From positions 62,001 through 126,000 of the forward strand of contig JAGZJZ010000005.1 of assembly GCA_018365455.1 (NCBI GenBank): a stretch of 64,000 bases of DNA, given 5' to 3'. Both the position numbers and the translations under genes were made by a program. The notes beneath the pieces are model-generated. The model was not told where the DNA came from. It made no database searches and saw only the letters and a program-made list of their open reading frames with translations. Shown here in pieces: positions 24,913 through 34,572 of the stretch (the stretch's first letter is position 1; each line of letters opens with the position of its first letter). The stretch is from Clostridiales bacterium (lineage in GTDB: Bacteria > Bacillota > Clostridia > Lachnospirales > Lachnospiraceae).

Positions 24913-27372
24913 TCAGCAAATCTCCTGTTTATAAAAAGTATAACGGTTTTTTCCATCTCTTTTAGAGCGGTACAATGCTTTATCCGCCGTTGTGAATAAC
25001 TCTGCGTATTTGCAGCCATTTTGTGGATAAAGTGATATTCCGATGCTGATGGAAATAGGAAAGGCTTCTTTGGCGGATAAGGAAAAATTCTGCAGGGCAT
25101 CCCGGAGTAATTCCGCTTTTTCATAGATCAGGGCATCCGAAGGCACATTTTTTAAGAATACTACAAATTCATCTCCGCCTGCCCTTCCGATAATATCTTC
25201 TGTTCGGAAATGGGTCTTCAGACAGGAACTGATCATTTGCAGAACCGTATCCCCAACGGTATGTCCGAACGTATCATTGACTGTTTTAAAGTTATCGATA
25301 TCAATAATAAACAAAGCATGGCAGTTGTCTTTACCGTCAGCAGACAGATAATCCTGTATGATTTTTTCGGTAGTAAGCTTATTATAGACGCCGGTCAACA
25401 GATCCTTTTGTGCCATATTTTCCAAAAGTGCATTTTCCTTTTTGTAATCGTCCACATCTGATATGGTGGCAATTGTACGGATAGGATGCTGGTTTTGATC
25501 AAAGATAACATTTGCCTTGATTCTGCACCAGATGTATTCTCCGGTATTCATTTTTATCCTGATTTCCAGTTCGGCATGGGATTGTCCGCTTCGCAGCAAT
25601 TCTTTGAAATCCAGAAAGGGTTTCTTGTCTTCTTCATGAACAATATCTGTTGTACATATGGTTTCCCAGAAATTGTGTATGGGAAGGTCGTATTTGAATT
25701 TCTTCTCAAAGGCCGGTGAATGATACATGGTACTGTTCATCATATCCCATTCAAAAATAATATCCTGAGCCTGTTCTACAATAATCCGATACCGCTCCTC
25801 GTTCATTAAAAGCATGTTTTCTGTTTTTTTAGTTAGGGTCTGGTCTATAAAGACCGCCTGCACAATGGCAATTCCGTCTTCTATTTCCACCGCTGAGCCG
25901 TGGACATCAATCCAGGCAATGCCGCCGTCTTTTTTACGAATCCGGTATTGAACAGAAATGGGGGAGCCTTCCTTCATCTGTTGATTGATGGATTTGGTCA
26001 ATTCGGGAATATCTTCTTCCAGAATCAGTCGGATTCCTTTCCCTTCTATGGGGGCTGCGTGATATTCATTTCTGGTATATCCCGTCAGCTTATAAAATCC
26101 CTCGGAAGCAAGTAAAATGCGAAACTCGTCATCTACCGCGACTTTAGCCACACCGCCGGGAATGGCGTTAATTAAAGCGTCCCGTTCCAGAGTTTCTTTC
26201 TGCAAGGCAGTGGAGGCCTCCTGTAATTCTCTGGCAATGTCAGAAGGATCTTTAACGGAGGGCGCGGAAAGCTCAGTTTGATCCGGAAGAAAAGCTGCGG
26301 TAATATTATCCTCTATGGCGCCGTCTTTGTAAGTAGCGCTGATTTCTTTGAAAATGTCGGATACCTGCTGGAAGCAGGCAAGCATCTGATCGGAGAATGT
26401 GCCGCACTCACCATGCAAAATCATTTGAGCCGCTTCCTCGTGGGAGTATGCCGGTTTGTATACGCGATCACTTGTCAATGCATCGTACACATCTGCGATG
26501 GATACAATCTGGGCACAGACAGGGATTTCATCGCCCTTAAGTCCGTCCGGATAACCCCTTCCATCCCACCGTTCATGATGAAAGCGGCAGATATCATAGC
26601 AATAATGCAAATAAACTTTGTCATCCATACGCTGAAAGGTTTGAAGAATTTCACAGCCTTTGATCGTGTGTGTTTTCATGACTTCAAATTCATCCGGTGT
26701 TAAACGCCCCGGTTTTAAAAGAATGGAATCCGGTATGGCAATCTTACCGATGTCGTGCATGGCGGAAGCGCTGGCGATGGTGTCAATCAATCTGGGAGTC
26801 AGCTTATATTCCGGGAACATGCGCTGTACACAGGATGCCAGAGTTTTCGTCAGTACCCGGATACGCCGGATATGCTGCCCGGATTCCAGACTGCGGTATT
26901 CGATTACCGTACTCAGTGCATCAATGATAAAATCATTGGTTTCCGTCAGTTTTTTTGTCTGGTGTTCTACCAGATCTTCCAGATGATTCTTATGCCGGTA
27001 AAGTTCAATACTGTTCTCTACACGCTTTTTAACAATATGTGAATTAAACGGTTTTAAAATAATATCTGAAGCACCCAGGTTGAGCGCCTTAATTTCATTT
27101 TCCTGATAAGTATCAGCGGTGATCAGGATAACCGGGATTTTCTTCATAATTCCTTCTGACTGGAGATGCTCCATGACCTGAAATCCATCCATAACAGGCA
27201 TAACGATATCCAGAAGAATAATTGCTATACTGTCCTGATGCCGGTGTAGAAGATTCAGAGCGGTCAGTCCGTTTTCCGCCTCCAGTACATCGTAATCACT
27301 GTGGAAAAGCTCACATAAGATTGCCCGGTTTATTTCCATATCATCGACTATAAGTATCTTGTTTCTTTTCAT
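24913..27372 (-). CDS. REC-HD-GYP-PAS-PAS-GGDEF c-di-GMP protein
   Basis: 819 aa signalling protein with both classes of cyclic-di-GMP enzyme. In order: receiver domain (1-125, Asp55 in LLDIVMPVMDG), HD-GYP phosphodiesterase (about 145-345; HD at 206-207 and HHERWDGRGYP at 265-275), two PAS domains (about 395-510 and 520-640), and a GGDEF diguanylate cyclase (about 650-815; GGDEF intact at 732-736). RTED five residues before GGDEF fits the RxxD inhibitory site. No membrane segment is seen, so it is cytoplasmic and probably driven by phosphorylation and by PAS ligands. No partner kinase lies next to it. Confidence 0.95.
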   Translation of the reverse strand: MKRNKILIVDDMEINRAILCELFHSDYDVLEAENGLTALNLLHRHQDSIAIILLDIVMPVMDGFQVMEHLQSEGIMKKIPVILITADTYQENEIKALNLGASDIILKPFNSHIVKKRVENSIELYRHKNHLEDLVEHQTKKLTETNDFIIDALSTVIEYRSLESGQHIRRIRVLTKTLASCVQRMFPEYKLTPRLIDTIASASAMHDIGKIAIPDSILLKPGRLTPDEFEVMKTHTIKGCEILQTFQRMDDKVYLHYCYDICRFHHERWDGRGYPDGLKGDEIPVCAQIVSIADVYDALTSDRVYKPAYSHEEAAQMILHGECGTFSDQMLACFQQVSDIFKEISATYKDGAIEDNITAAFLPDQTELSAPSVKDPSDIARELQEASTALQKETLERDALINAIPGGVAKVAVDDEFRILLASEGFYKLTGYTRNEYHAAPIEGKGIRLILEEDIPELTKSINQQMKEGSPISVQYRIRKKDGGIAWIDVHGSAVEIEDGIAIVQAVFIDQTLTKKTENMLLMNEERYRIIVEQAQDIIFEWDMMNSTMYHSPAFEKKFKYDLPIHNFWETICTTDIVHEEDKKPFLDFKELLRSGQSHAELEIRIKMNTGEYIWCRIKANVIFDQNQHPIRTIATISDVDDYKKENALLENMAQKDLLTGVYNKLTTEKIIQDYLSADGKDNCHALFIIDIDNFKTVNDTFGHTVGDTVLQMISSCLKTHFRTEDIIGRAGGDEFVVFLKNVPSDALIYEKAELLRDALQNFSLSAKEAFPISISIGISLYPQNGCKYAELFTTADKALYRSKRDGKNRYTFYKQEIC

Positions 27373-27574
27373 GACTTTTACCTGCCTTGGAGTTTCTGAA
27401 TTGTAAAAATTTTACAGTAAAAAATATTATGTCTTATTTTATCATAAAAAAACATATTAAAAAAGCATATTCAGAAGAAAGATAGGGAAATCTGCCCCGG
27501 ATCTGGAGTTGCATTCAAAGCTTTCCTATATTATAATCAACCCAGAGTAAAGTCTGAGCACAGGAGTGATAAAA

Positions 27575-28156
27575 ATGAATAACAAAATACGAATGGCTGT
27601 ACCGGAAGATGCAGAAGCCATTTTAAATATATACGGACCATATATTGACCATACCGTTATTACATTTGAATATGAAAGGCCGCATCTTAGCGTATTTGCA
27701 GAGAGAATCCGGAAAATAGCCTGTGATTATCCCTATCTGGTATATGAAGAGGGCGGAAAGATCTGTGGTTATGCATATGCACACAGGCAGATGGAACGGG
27801 CTGCCTATCAGTGGAATGCAGAACTGTCCGTGTACGTGGATGACGAAGCAAAGGGAAAGGGCATTGGCAAAGCGCTGTATAATGCCATATTAGAGATACT
27901 GAAACGCCAGAATATCCGAAATGTCTATGCAGGGGTTACTTATCCAAATGAAAGAAGCCAAAATCTCCATCGGCATTATGGCTTTGCGCTGTTGGGTGTC
28001 TATCACAATACCGGATATAAATTTGGGAAATGGCATGATGTGATGTGGTTTGAAAAATTTTTAAACGAAGGTCAGATAGAGCCACAGCCATTGCTATCCG
28101 TTCATGATCTGGCGCAAGAAGAAATAAATGAAATTCTCCGGTCCAGAAATTGCTAG
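27575..28156 (+). CDS. GNAT N-acetyltransferase (phosphinothricin acetyltransferase-like)
   Basis: About 193 aa GNAT protein similar to the Pat/YncA group, which acetylates phosphinothricin, methionine sulfoximine or related amino acid analogues. The acetyl-CoA-binding motif A is ELSVYVDDEAKGKGIGKALYNAI, and the C-terminal GFALLGVYHNTGYKFGKWHDVMW is typical of the group. AGGAG is placed for the ATG at 27575 rather than the GTG at 27566. The natural substrate is unknown. Confidence 0.9.
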   Translation: MNNKIRMAVPEDAEAILNIYGPYIDHTVITFEYERPHLSVFAERIRKIACDYPYLVYEEGGKICGYAYAHRQMERAAYQWNAELSVYVDDEAKGKGIGKALYNAILEILKRQNIRNVYAGVTYPNERSQNLHRHYGFALLGVYHNTGYKFGKWHDVMWFEKFLNEGQIEPQPLLSVHDLAQEEINEILRSRNC

Positions 28157-28259
28157 AAATAATAGACGAAATCTCTGGACATTCTATCTAAAATATATTA
28201 TATTAAATATATCAATAATAGTTATTGATATTAATATGGATGATAAAGGAGATATTCTC

Positions 28260-28442
28260 ATGAAAAAAGATAAAGTAGTTTGTAATTGTTATAATGTGAC
28301 AGTAGGGGAGATGGAAGAAGCGGTTGCAAAAAGTGCAGCAAGCTTTGAAGAAATTCAGGATGAAACCAATGTATCCCTTTGCTGCGGTGCATGTGAAGAA
28401 TATGCCAGAAATGTTGCAGAAGAATTATTAGAACAGGCATAA
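28260..28442 (+). CDS. Bfd-like [2Fe-2S] ferredoxin
   Basis: A 60-aa protein of the bacterioferritin-associated ferredoxin (Fer2_BFD) type. Two Cys pairs fit the cluster: VCNCYN near residues 7-9 and LCCGAC near 41-45. AAAGGAGA stands before the ATG at 28260; the open frame upstream has no features and no ribosome site. In other bacteria Bfd reduces ferritin-stored iron, and similar domains serve in assimilatory reductases; no ferritin gene is adjacent. It is followed by a clear terminator. Confidence 0.85.
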   Translation: MKKDKVVCNCYNVTVGEMEEAVAKSAASFEEIQDETNVSLCCGACEEYARNVAEELLEQA

Positions 28443-28484
28443 ACCAGTAGTCAGAGAATCATTAATAGGAAGCGTATAACTTAT

Positions 28485-28522
28485 AACCGGGTGGGCAGGC
28501 AGCTGCTTTCACCCGGTTTTTG
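28485..28522 (+). terminator. Intrinsic terminator after the Bfd-like gene
   Basis: AACCGGGTG (28485-28493) pairs with CACCCGGTT (28510-28518), followed by T residues. Confidence 0.9.
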
Positions 28523-28642
28523 TGCCAGTAATCCATCCGGGCAGAAACCAAACTGACAGCACAGTCTATTTTGCCATCTTCCGCATTGTCGTGAGCTATG
28601 CTGTACTTAGTTATTAAAAAACTATAAACATAGGAAATCTTG

Positions 28643-28671
28643 TTGAAGCAAATGAAAATTCATGCTATTAT
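28643..28671 (+). promoter_or_regulatory. Predicted sigma-A promoter of the ABC-2 exporter
   Basis: TTGAAG (28643-28648) and TATTAT (28666-28671) with 17-base spacing, about 45 bases before the ATPase start. Confidence 0.5.
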
Positions 28672-28716
28672 TTGACCAAAATTAAGAAATAAATAGGGTC
28701 AGGAAAAGGAGGGCGA

Positions 28717-29430
28717 ATGGAACTTCAGTTAGAACAGATCAGGAAATCATTTGGTGAAAAAGAGGTTCTGAAGGGATGTACTTTTCGGTTTGAAAAAGGG
28801 AAAATATATGGACTGCTTGGAAGAAACGGAGCAGGAAAGACCACGTTATTTAACTGTCTGAGCGATGAAATTGCTCCGGACAGCGGCACGGCAGATATCT
28901 GCCGGGATGACGGGACACGGGAAGCATTGGCGGAAGATCACATTGGATATGTATTTTCCACACCGGTTCTGCCGGATTTTCTCACGGGATACGAATTTCT
29001 GAAATTTTATATGGAAATAAACCAGGACCGTACAGATCCTGATATAACGATTGATACATATTTTGACATGGTGAAAATAGACCCGGAGGACAGAAATCGT
29101 CTGATTAAAGGATATTCCCATGGAATGAAGAACAAATTACAGATGCTGTGTTTTATTATTGCAAGGCCTCCGGTGATTCTTCTGGATGAACCGCTGACCT
29201 CTTTTGATGTGGTAGTGGCACTGGAAATTAAAAAACTGCTGCGTGAGATTAAGAAAGATCATATTATTATATTTTCTACCCATATATTACAACTGGCAAC
29301 AGACCTCTGCGACGAGCTGGTAGTTTTGAGCGAAGGCAGGCTGCAGCAGCTGGATCATGAGATGTTAAAAAGTAAAGATTTCGAAACCCGGATCATAGAG
29401 CTGTTACAGGATGAGGAGGACCATGATTAA
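28717..29430 (+). CDS. ABC transporter ATPase (ABC-2 export type)
   Basis: 237 aa single ATPase domain with Walker A GLLGRNGAGKTTL, a signature-type segment IKGYSHGMKNKLQML and Walker B PVILLDEPLTSFD. The signature is a variant (YSHGM rather than LSGGQ), common among export-type systems of Clostridia. AAGGAGGG precedes the ATG. The next gene encodes a large membrane partner that overlaps its 3' end by 8 bases. The cargo is unknown; lipid, peptide or antibiotic export are all possible. Confidence 0.92.
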   Translation: MELQLEQIRKSFGEKEVLKGCTFRFEKGKIYGLLGRNGAGKTTLFNCLSDEIAPDSGTADICRDDGTREALAEDHIGYVFSTPVLPDFLTGYEFLKFYMEINQDRTDPDITIDTYFDMVKIDPEDRNRLIKGYSHGMKNKLQMLCFIIARPPVILLDEPLTSFDVVVALEIKKLLREIKKDHIIIFSTHILQLATDLCDELVVLSEGRLQQLDHEMLKSKDFETRIIELLQDEEDHD

Positions 29431-31045
29431 GACATTCAAGATCATTTTTCATTTGAAAACGGTGATGCAGGTAAATGTTTTTCTATATTATTTGAAACGC
29501 CTCTGGGTGGTCGGAAAGCTGGTGCCGGATCAGGTATATGGAATGGATTTGGCAAAAAAAGTACTGACAGTACTCATAGCGGTTCTGAAGCAGATTGTGG
29601 GATTTGCTGGAAAAGGTCTTTATTTAGCAGTCATGGTTGGATTACCGATCCTGTTTATGGGGAAGAATCAGATAATAGCTCCGGGAGAACGGTTTTTATG
29701 GATGGTTCATATTTTGTTCTTTATGAATTGTATACTGGGTCCATTACAGGACAGCCAGGTTTTTTCCGTTACAAGGCAGAAGATTACCTGTATCAAATAC
29801 ATGCAGATGGATGCGGCCAGGTACGTGCAGGCAACATTGCTTTCCAAATATGTTCCCTTTTTTGTTTATTACCTTCCCTTTCTCATGATAGCAGCCCGCA
29901 TGGCAGGAGGCAGCGTACTTCAGGGGGCTGGACTGTGGTTGCTATTCCTCTCATTTCGCATGATGGGAGAGGCTTTACAGGTCTACCTATACGATAAAAA
30001 AGGGTTTGTGTTATCCAGAAATATGGGATTTGCCTGGGGCGTGATTCTTGTTTCCCTTGCAGCTGCTTACATTCCGTTTTTCCTGCACCTGCCCCAGACA
30101 GTTGCCCCGCTGATTATTCATCCGGTATTTGTATTGCTTGCAGTCTTAGCCGGGGCTGCCGCTTTTTACTATATCATGTGGGGATATAAAGGCTATGGAA
30201 ATAAACTCAAGCAGTCCATTGAATTAAAATATCTGTTTTCAGATGCGATGAAGCAGGCAAAGCAATCTTCTTTTGCTGAAGTAGAAATGAAAGAAAAGGA
30301 TCTCAAAATTAGTCAGGAAAAGGTTGCGAAATACCAGAACCGAAAAGGATATGCGTATATGAACGCTATTTTCTTTGCAAGGCACCGGCGGCAGCTCGTG
30401 AGGCCGATTTATTACAGGCTTGCGATAACAGCAGGTATCCTTGCAGGGGGAATCTTCCTCTTTGTAAGTGATAAAAATACAGCGGTAAAATTAAGTGAGA
30501 ATCTGTGTGTGCTGCTTCCGTACTTCGTTTTTATCATGTACGCCATGTCAGTTGGGGATAAGTCCTGCAGGGCTATGTTTTATAACTGTGATATCAGTCT
30601 GCTACGGTATGGATACTATCGGAAACCAGGAACCATACTGCAGAATTTTAAAATAAGGCTGATACGGATATCCCTGTATAATCTTGCCGTGGGAATCGCC
30701 TTGTGTGCAGTGGCGGTTATTTTTTGCATATTGTGTCAGACCACAATATTTTCAATCGATCTTCTGGCATTTTCGGTATCGGTCATGCTGCTGGCTGTTT
30801 TATTTACCGTACATCATTTATTCCTGTACTATGTGTTCCAGCCATATTCCACAGGGCTGGATATTAAAAATCCGTTTTTTACAGCAATTAACAGTGCAAT
30901 GTATTTTATTTGTTTTATGTGTCTGAAAATAGAGGCGGGAGGAGCCGGTTTCACAATGGCGGTACTGGCATTTACGATATGCTATATCGCGGTAGCGCTT
31001 GTGTTGGTTTACCGGCTGGCGCCCAGGTATTTTCGAATAAAATAA
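29423..31045 (+). CDS. ABC-2 type membrane component
   Basis: About 540 aa with ten or more hydrophobic segments, partner of the preceding ATPase by overlap. A charged cytoplasmic loop rich in Lys/Glu (about residues 285-320, QAKQSSFAEVEMKEKDLKIS) divides the membrane regions. AGGAGG lies only 3 bases before the ATG at 29423; an ATG at 29411 is the alternative. The family is not recognised beyond ABC-2-like topology. Confidence 0.8.
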   Translation: MIKTFKIIFHLKTVMQVNVFLYYLKRLWVVGKLVPDQVYGMDLAKKVLTVLIAVLKQIVGFAGKGLYLAVMVGLPILFMGKNQIIAPGERFLWMVHILFFMNCILGPLQDSQVFSVTRQKITCIKYMQMDAARYVQATLLSKYVPFFVYYLPFLMIAARMAGGSVLQGAGLWLLFLSFRMMGEALQVYLYDKKGFVLSRNMGFAWGVILVSLAAAYIPFFLHLPQTVAPLIIHPVFVLLAVLAGAAAFYYIMWGYKGYGNKLKQSIELKYLFSDAMKQAKQSSFAEVEMKEKDLKISQEKVAKYQNRKGYAYMNAIFFARHRRQLVRPIYYRLAITAGILAGGIFLFVSDKNTAVKLSENLCVLLPYFVFIMYAMSVGDKSCRAMFYNCDISLLRYGYYRKPGTILQNFKIRLIRISLYNLAVGIALCAVAVIFCILCQTTIFSIDLLAFSVSVMLLAVLFTVHHLFLYYVFQPYSTGLDIKNPFFTAINSAMYFICFMCLKIEAGGAGFTMAVLAFTICYIAVALVLVYRLAPRYFRIK

Positions 31046-31150
31046 TTAGAACTGCTACGGGTAAAACGTCGATAGTATTTTTGCCCTGAATTCAGGTACG
31101 TAGCCCGCTATGCGCCCTTCGTTCGTGACAAATCTCCCACAAACTGGAAC

Positions 31151-31186
31151 GTACAGCCGTTAGAAAGCAATTTCCAAACACGCCTT
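31151..31186. repeat. Arm of the dispersed palindromic repeat family
   Basis: The segment CAGCCGTTAGAAAGCAATTT and the following CCAAACACGCCTT resemble the right arm of the element at 17539-17572. It lies in the 164-base spacer between the exporter and the AI-2E-family gene, together with a second imperfect structure around 31060-31130. Confidence 0.5.
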
Positions 31187-31209
31187 GTCTGAGAAAGGAT
31201 CTAAGATCT

Positions 31210-32283
31210 ATGGAGATAGAAAAAAGAAAAAGATTTATCGTTAATTTTATATATTGTTTTATTATCGGGGCAATTGTAGTAGTTGTGCTTAAGTATGGAT
31301 TGTCTTATATAGCCCCTTTTTTAATGGCATTTGTTTTTGCATTTATCCTTAAAAAACCAATTAATTTCCTTAATAAAAAATGCAGGGTCAACCGGACCCT
31401 GGCGGCAATCATTTTGGTAATATTGTTTTATGCCGTGATTGGAGTTCTGTTTACTCTTATAGGAATCCGTTTGTTTACATCCGTACAGCAGTTGTTTTTT
31501 TACATTCCTCAGATTTATGCAAAGGATATCGAGCCTTCTCTAATGGAAGTGATTGATTCACTGGAGAAATCTCTGTCCAGGCTGGATCCATCTATGATTT
31601 CCACGCTGGAAGAGATTACAATGAACCTGGTGAAATCCCTGGGTGAGAGCATTTCAAGCCTGTCAATGAAAGTAATAGGAGCAATATCCAACTATGCATC
31701 CACGCTGCCGGGATTTTTAATCCGTGTATTGTTTACCGTAATTTCTACCTTCTTTCTGACCATCGATTATGATAAGGTCATGGGATTTCTCTTAAGGCAG
31801 TTAAAAGAAAAACCCAGAAAACTGGCGTTAGAGGTAAAGGATTATGTTATCAATACGCTGTTCAAATGCATCCGTTCCTATGCTCTGATCATGTGTATTA
31901 CTTTTATCGAACTATCTATTGGACTTACGATACTTCGGATAGACAATGCGATCCTAATTGCATTTCTGATATCAATCTTTGATATACTTCCGGTACTGGG
32001 AACCGGCGGCATCATGATTCCGTGGACGATTCTTACTGCAGTTCAGGGAGATTACACCCTGGCACTTGGCCTGCTGTGCGTTTACCTGGTGGTTACGGTT
32101 ATTCGCAACATCCTGGAACCGAAGATCGTTGGAAGCCAGGTTGGACTGCATCCCCTGGTAACATTGATGTCAATGTTTGTAGGGGCTCAGGTCTTAGGTG
32201 TATTTGGGCTGTTTGGATTTCCCATTACGCTGTCTTTGATCAAGAATCTGAATGACAAAGGAACGATTCATATTTTTAAATAA
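31210..32283 (+). CDS. AI-2E family transporter (PerM/YtvI-like)
   Basis: 357 aa membrane protein of the AI-2E transporter superfamily (YtvI/PerM branch). Two hydrophobic segments occur in residues 10-45, a pair near 60-80, a large soluble loop from about 85 to 160, and then four to five segments with the family motif DILPVLGTGGIMIPW near residue 260. Members include quorum-signal exporters and sodium-proton antiporters; this one is unassigned. AAAGGA precedes the ATG. It is monocistronic with a terminator. Confidence 0.9.
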   Translation: MEIEKRKRFIVNFIYCFIIGAIVVVVLKYGLSYIAPFLMAFVFAFILKKPINFLNKKCRVNRTLAAIILVILFYAVIGVLFTLIGIRLFTSVQQLFFYIPQIYAKDIEPSLMEVIDSLEKSLSRLDPSMISTLEEITMNLVKSLGESISSLSMKVIGAISNYASTLPGFLIRVLFTVISTFFLTIDYDKVMGFLLRQLKEKPRKLALEVKDYVINTLFKCIRSYALIMCITFIELSIGLTILRIDNAILIAFLISIFDILPVLGTGGIMIPWTILTAVQGDYTLALGLLCVYLVVTVIRNILEPKIVGSQVGLHPLVTLMSMFVGAQVLGVFGLFGFPITLSLIKNLNDKGTIHIFK

Positions 32284-32291
32284 CAATGTTT

Positions 32292-32359
32292 AGCGTGTCT
32301 TAAAATGTTTTCTGCAAAGTATACTTCTGTCAGAATACGCTCTAAGACACGCTTTTTTC
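32292..32359 (+). terminator. Intrinsic terminator built from repeat-family arms
   Basis: AGCGTGTCTTA (32292-32302) pairs perfectly with TAAGACACGCT (32343-32353), followed by six T. The loop contains CTGTCAGAATACGCTCT, which resembles the dispersed repeat arms. Confidence 0.85.
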
Positions 32360-32527
32360 AAGATTCATTTTTTAGACAAGTTTTGATATGCCAGAATGAT
32401 TATCCAGGCATGCTCTGTTTATCAGATGATATTTGAATGCGGGATAAAAGTGGATGTCGGGTATATGTATATATTCACGTTTTTCGAATAAATTAATAGT
32501 AAAATGAAAGATGTGCAGGAGAAATAA

Positions 32528-33340
32528 ATGTCAAAGGATATAATAACGACAGCCCTGAAAGGCCTCTGTGTAGGAGGCACCATGCTGGTACCGGGAGTGA
32601 GCGGAGGTTCTATGGCCATGATCCTGGGGATATATGATAAATTAATTGAATCAGTTAGTTCTTTTTTGAAAGATGTAAAAAATAGTCTGATTTTTCTCAT
32701 AGCCTTTTCAGTTGGCGGGGGAGTGGGAATGATGCTCCTTGCCAAGCCCTTACTTTATCTGATCGAATCCTATCCCATGTTATTGCTGTACTTTTTTATC
32801 GGTGTGGTTGCGGGCGGCATTCCCATGATCTATCAAAAAGCAGAGGTTAACAAAATAACCTGGAAAGTGATTCTTTATCCGGCAATAGGTCTGGCTGGGG
32901 TGTTTCTGTTTGAATTTCTTCCGGCTGATTTTCTACAGATGGGCGACGGAAAAGGCATTTTGGGGGTTCTGCTGCTGGGGGCTGCGGGAATTGTGGCAGC
33001 AGTGGCATTAGTGCTTCCGGGAATCAGCGTATCCTATCTGCTTCTGCTCCTGGGAATCTATGATAAAACGATGATGGCTATCGGAGATTTAAATCTCTCT
33101 TACTTAATTCCTCTTGGAGTGGGGATTATTCTGGGAATCTTACTTACTACGAAACTGCTGGAAAATGCAATGAAAAACCATACGCAGGCAACCTACCTGA
33201 TTATTCTGGGGTTTGTGGGCGGGTCAATGGCTGAAGTATTTCCGGGAATACCACAGGGAATGGAAATATTCTTTTGTCTGGCGGCACTTGTAGCAGGATA
33301 TGGAATCATACAGCTTTTATACAGTGCAGAGCGTCTTTAA
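32528..33340 (+). CDS. DUF368 family membrane protein (PopT-like)
   Basis: 270 aa with about eight membrane segments and the DUF368 hallmarks LCVGGTMLVPGVSGGSMAMI at the N-terminus and ALVLPGISVSYLLLLLGIYD in the second half, reflecting an internal duplication. Characterised DUF368 members (PopT) return undecaprenyl phosphate across the cytoplasmic membrane for cell-wall synthesis. AGGAG precedes the ATG. It is a single gene; its role here is inferred from the family. Confidence 0.92.
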   Translation: MSKDIITTALKGLCVGGTMLVPGVSGGSMAMILGIYDKLIESVSSFLKDVKNSLIFLIAFSVGGGVGMMLLAKPLLYLIESYPMLLLYFFIGVVAGGIPMIYQKAEVNKITWKVILYPAIGLAGVFLFEFLPADFLQMGDGKGILGVLLLGAAGIVAAVALVLPGISVSYLLLLLGIYDKTMMAIGDLNLSYLIPLGVGIILGILLTTKLLENAMKNHTQATYLIILGFVGGSMAEVFPGIPQGMEIFFCLAALVAGYGIIQLLYSAERL

Positions 33341-33442
33341 AAATACATTATAAAATCATATACTTTTCATCAGATATCGTTATTTTACTATTCCGGTAAA
33401 TTACGTTATAGTAACAATGATGAAAAGGAGGATATTTTATAA

Positions 33443-34009
33443 ATGGGGAAAAAGAAAATCTTATTAAAACTGTTTTTGTCTATGCTCTATCTAAGTGCAT
33501 TTACCTTTGGAGGGGGATATGTAATTGTCACATTAATGAAGAAAAAATTCGTGGACGGTTATCACTGGATTGATGAGCAGGAGATGCTGGACCTGACCGC
33601 AATTGCCCAGTCGGCACCGGGTGCAATTGCGGTAAATGGGGCGATTATTGTGGGATACCGGGTAGCAGGAGCAGCGGGAGCAGCGGTATCGATCATTGGT
33701 ACTGTGCTCCCGCCGTTTGTGATATTATCGGTAATTTCCATATTTTATGCGGCTTTCCGGGATAATTTAATTGTGAACCTGGTCCTCACCGGGATGCAGG
33801 CTGGTGTGGCTGCTGTAATTGCAGATGTGGTTATTGAAATGGGAGGAAACATTGTAAAAGAAAAAAATGTTCTTTCCGTTATCATTATGGTTACTGCCTT
33901 TGCTGCATCCTATGTGTTAAATATCAATGTGATTCTGATTATTCTGACCTGTGGCGTGATTGGAGTAATCAGAGCGGTGTATAACATCAGGAAGGGGGCA
34001 GGCAAATGA
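33443..34009 (+). CDS. Chromate transporter subunit (short-chain CHR)
   Basis: 188 aa, one half of a split CHR-family transporter. Five to six membrane segments with the family motif FGGGYVIVTLMKKKFVD near the N-terminus and AIAQSAPGAIAVNGAIIVGYR. AAAGGAGG precedes the ATG. It overlaps the next half by 4 bases (ATGA), so the two are made together. In other Firmicutes such pairs export chromate jointly, but many homologues have unknown natural anions. Confidence 0.93.
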   Translation: MGKKKILLKLFLSMLYLSAFTFGGGYVIVTLMKKKFVDGYHWIDEQEMLDLTAIAQSAPGAIAVNGAIIVGYRVAGAAGAAVSIIGTVLPPFVILSVISIFYAAFRDNLIVNLVLTGMQAGVAAVIADVVIEMGGNIVKEKNVLSVIIMVTAFAASYVLNINVILIILTCGVIGVIRAVYNIRKGAGK

Positions 34010-34572
34010 TATATTTACAGCTGTTTTTAAGTTTTATACAAATCGGAATGTTCAGTATAGGAGGCGGTTATGCAGCTATGCCTCTGATACAAAATCAGGT
34101 TGTAGATATCCATCAGTGGCTTTCCGTAAAGGAATTTACAGATTTGATTACCATTTCCCAGATGACGCCGGGACCGATTGCAATTAATTCCGCTACATTC
34201 GTGGGATTGCAGATTGGGGGCATCCAGGGAGCGGTGGTAGCGACCATCGGATGCATTCTTCCGTCCTGTATCATCGTATCCCTCCTGGCTTATGTCTATT
34301 TTAAATATCGTGAAATGGCAGTTCTGCAGGGAATTTTAGGAACCTTAAGACCGGCGGTAGTGGCAATGATTGCATCAGCAGGATTTGCAATCCTCGTTTT
34401 ATCTTTCTGGGGGGATTCGGGATTTTCAGTTCATTTCTCTGATTTAAAGGTACAGGCTGTGGTAATATTTACGGCTGCGGTTATCCTTCTGAGAAAGTTT
34501 AAGATGAATCCCATTAGTGTTATGCTTTTGGCGGGGCTTGCCCAGGTAGTGATGTATTATATCTGGGGATAG
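34006..34572 (+). CDS. Chromate transporter subunit (short-chain CHR)
   Basis: 188 aa second half of the split CHR transporter. The motif FSIGGGYAAMPLIQNQVVD near the N-terminus and ITISQMTPGPIAINSATFVGLQ match the first half in alignment, as expected for a duplicated pair with opposite topology. Its start overlaps the stop of its partner. Confidence 0.93.
   Translation: MIYLQLFLSFIQIGMFSIGGGYAAMPLIQNQVVDIHQWLSVKEFTDLITISQMTPGPIAINSATFVGLQIGGIQGAVVATIGCILPSCIIVSLLAYVYFKYREMAVLQGILGTLRPAVVAMIASAGFAILVLSFWGDSGFSVHFSDLKVQAVVIFTAAVILLRKFKMNPISVMLLAGLAQVVMYYIWG

Noticed and set aside
28128..28259. N-terminal extension of the Bfd-like protein
   Set aside because: It overlaps the end of the acetyltransferase gene and has no ribosome site; the 60-aa form begins at the well-placed ATG 28260.
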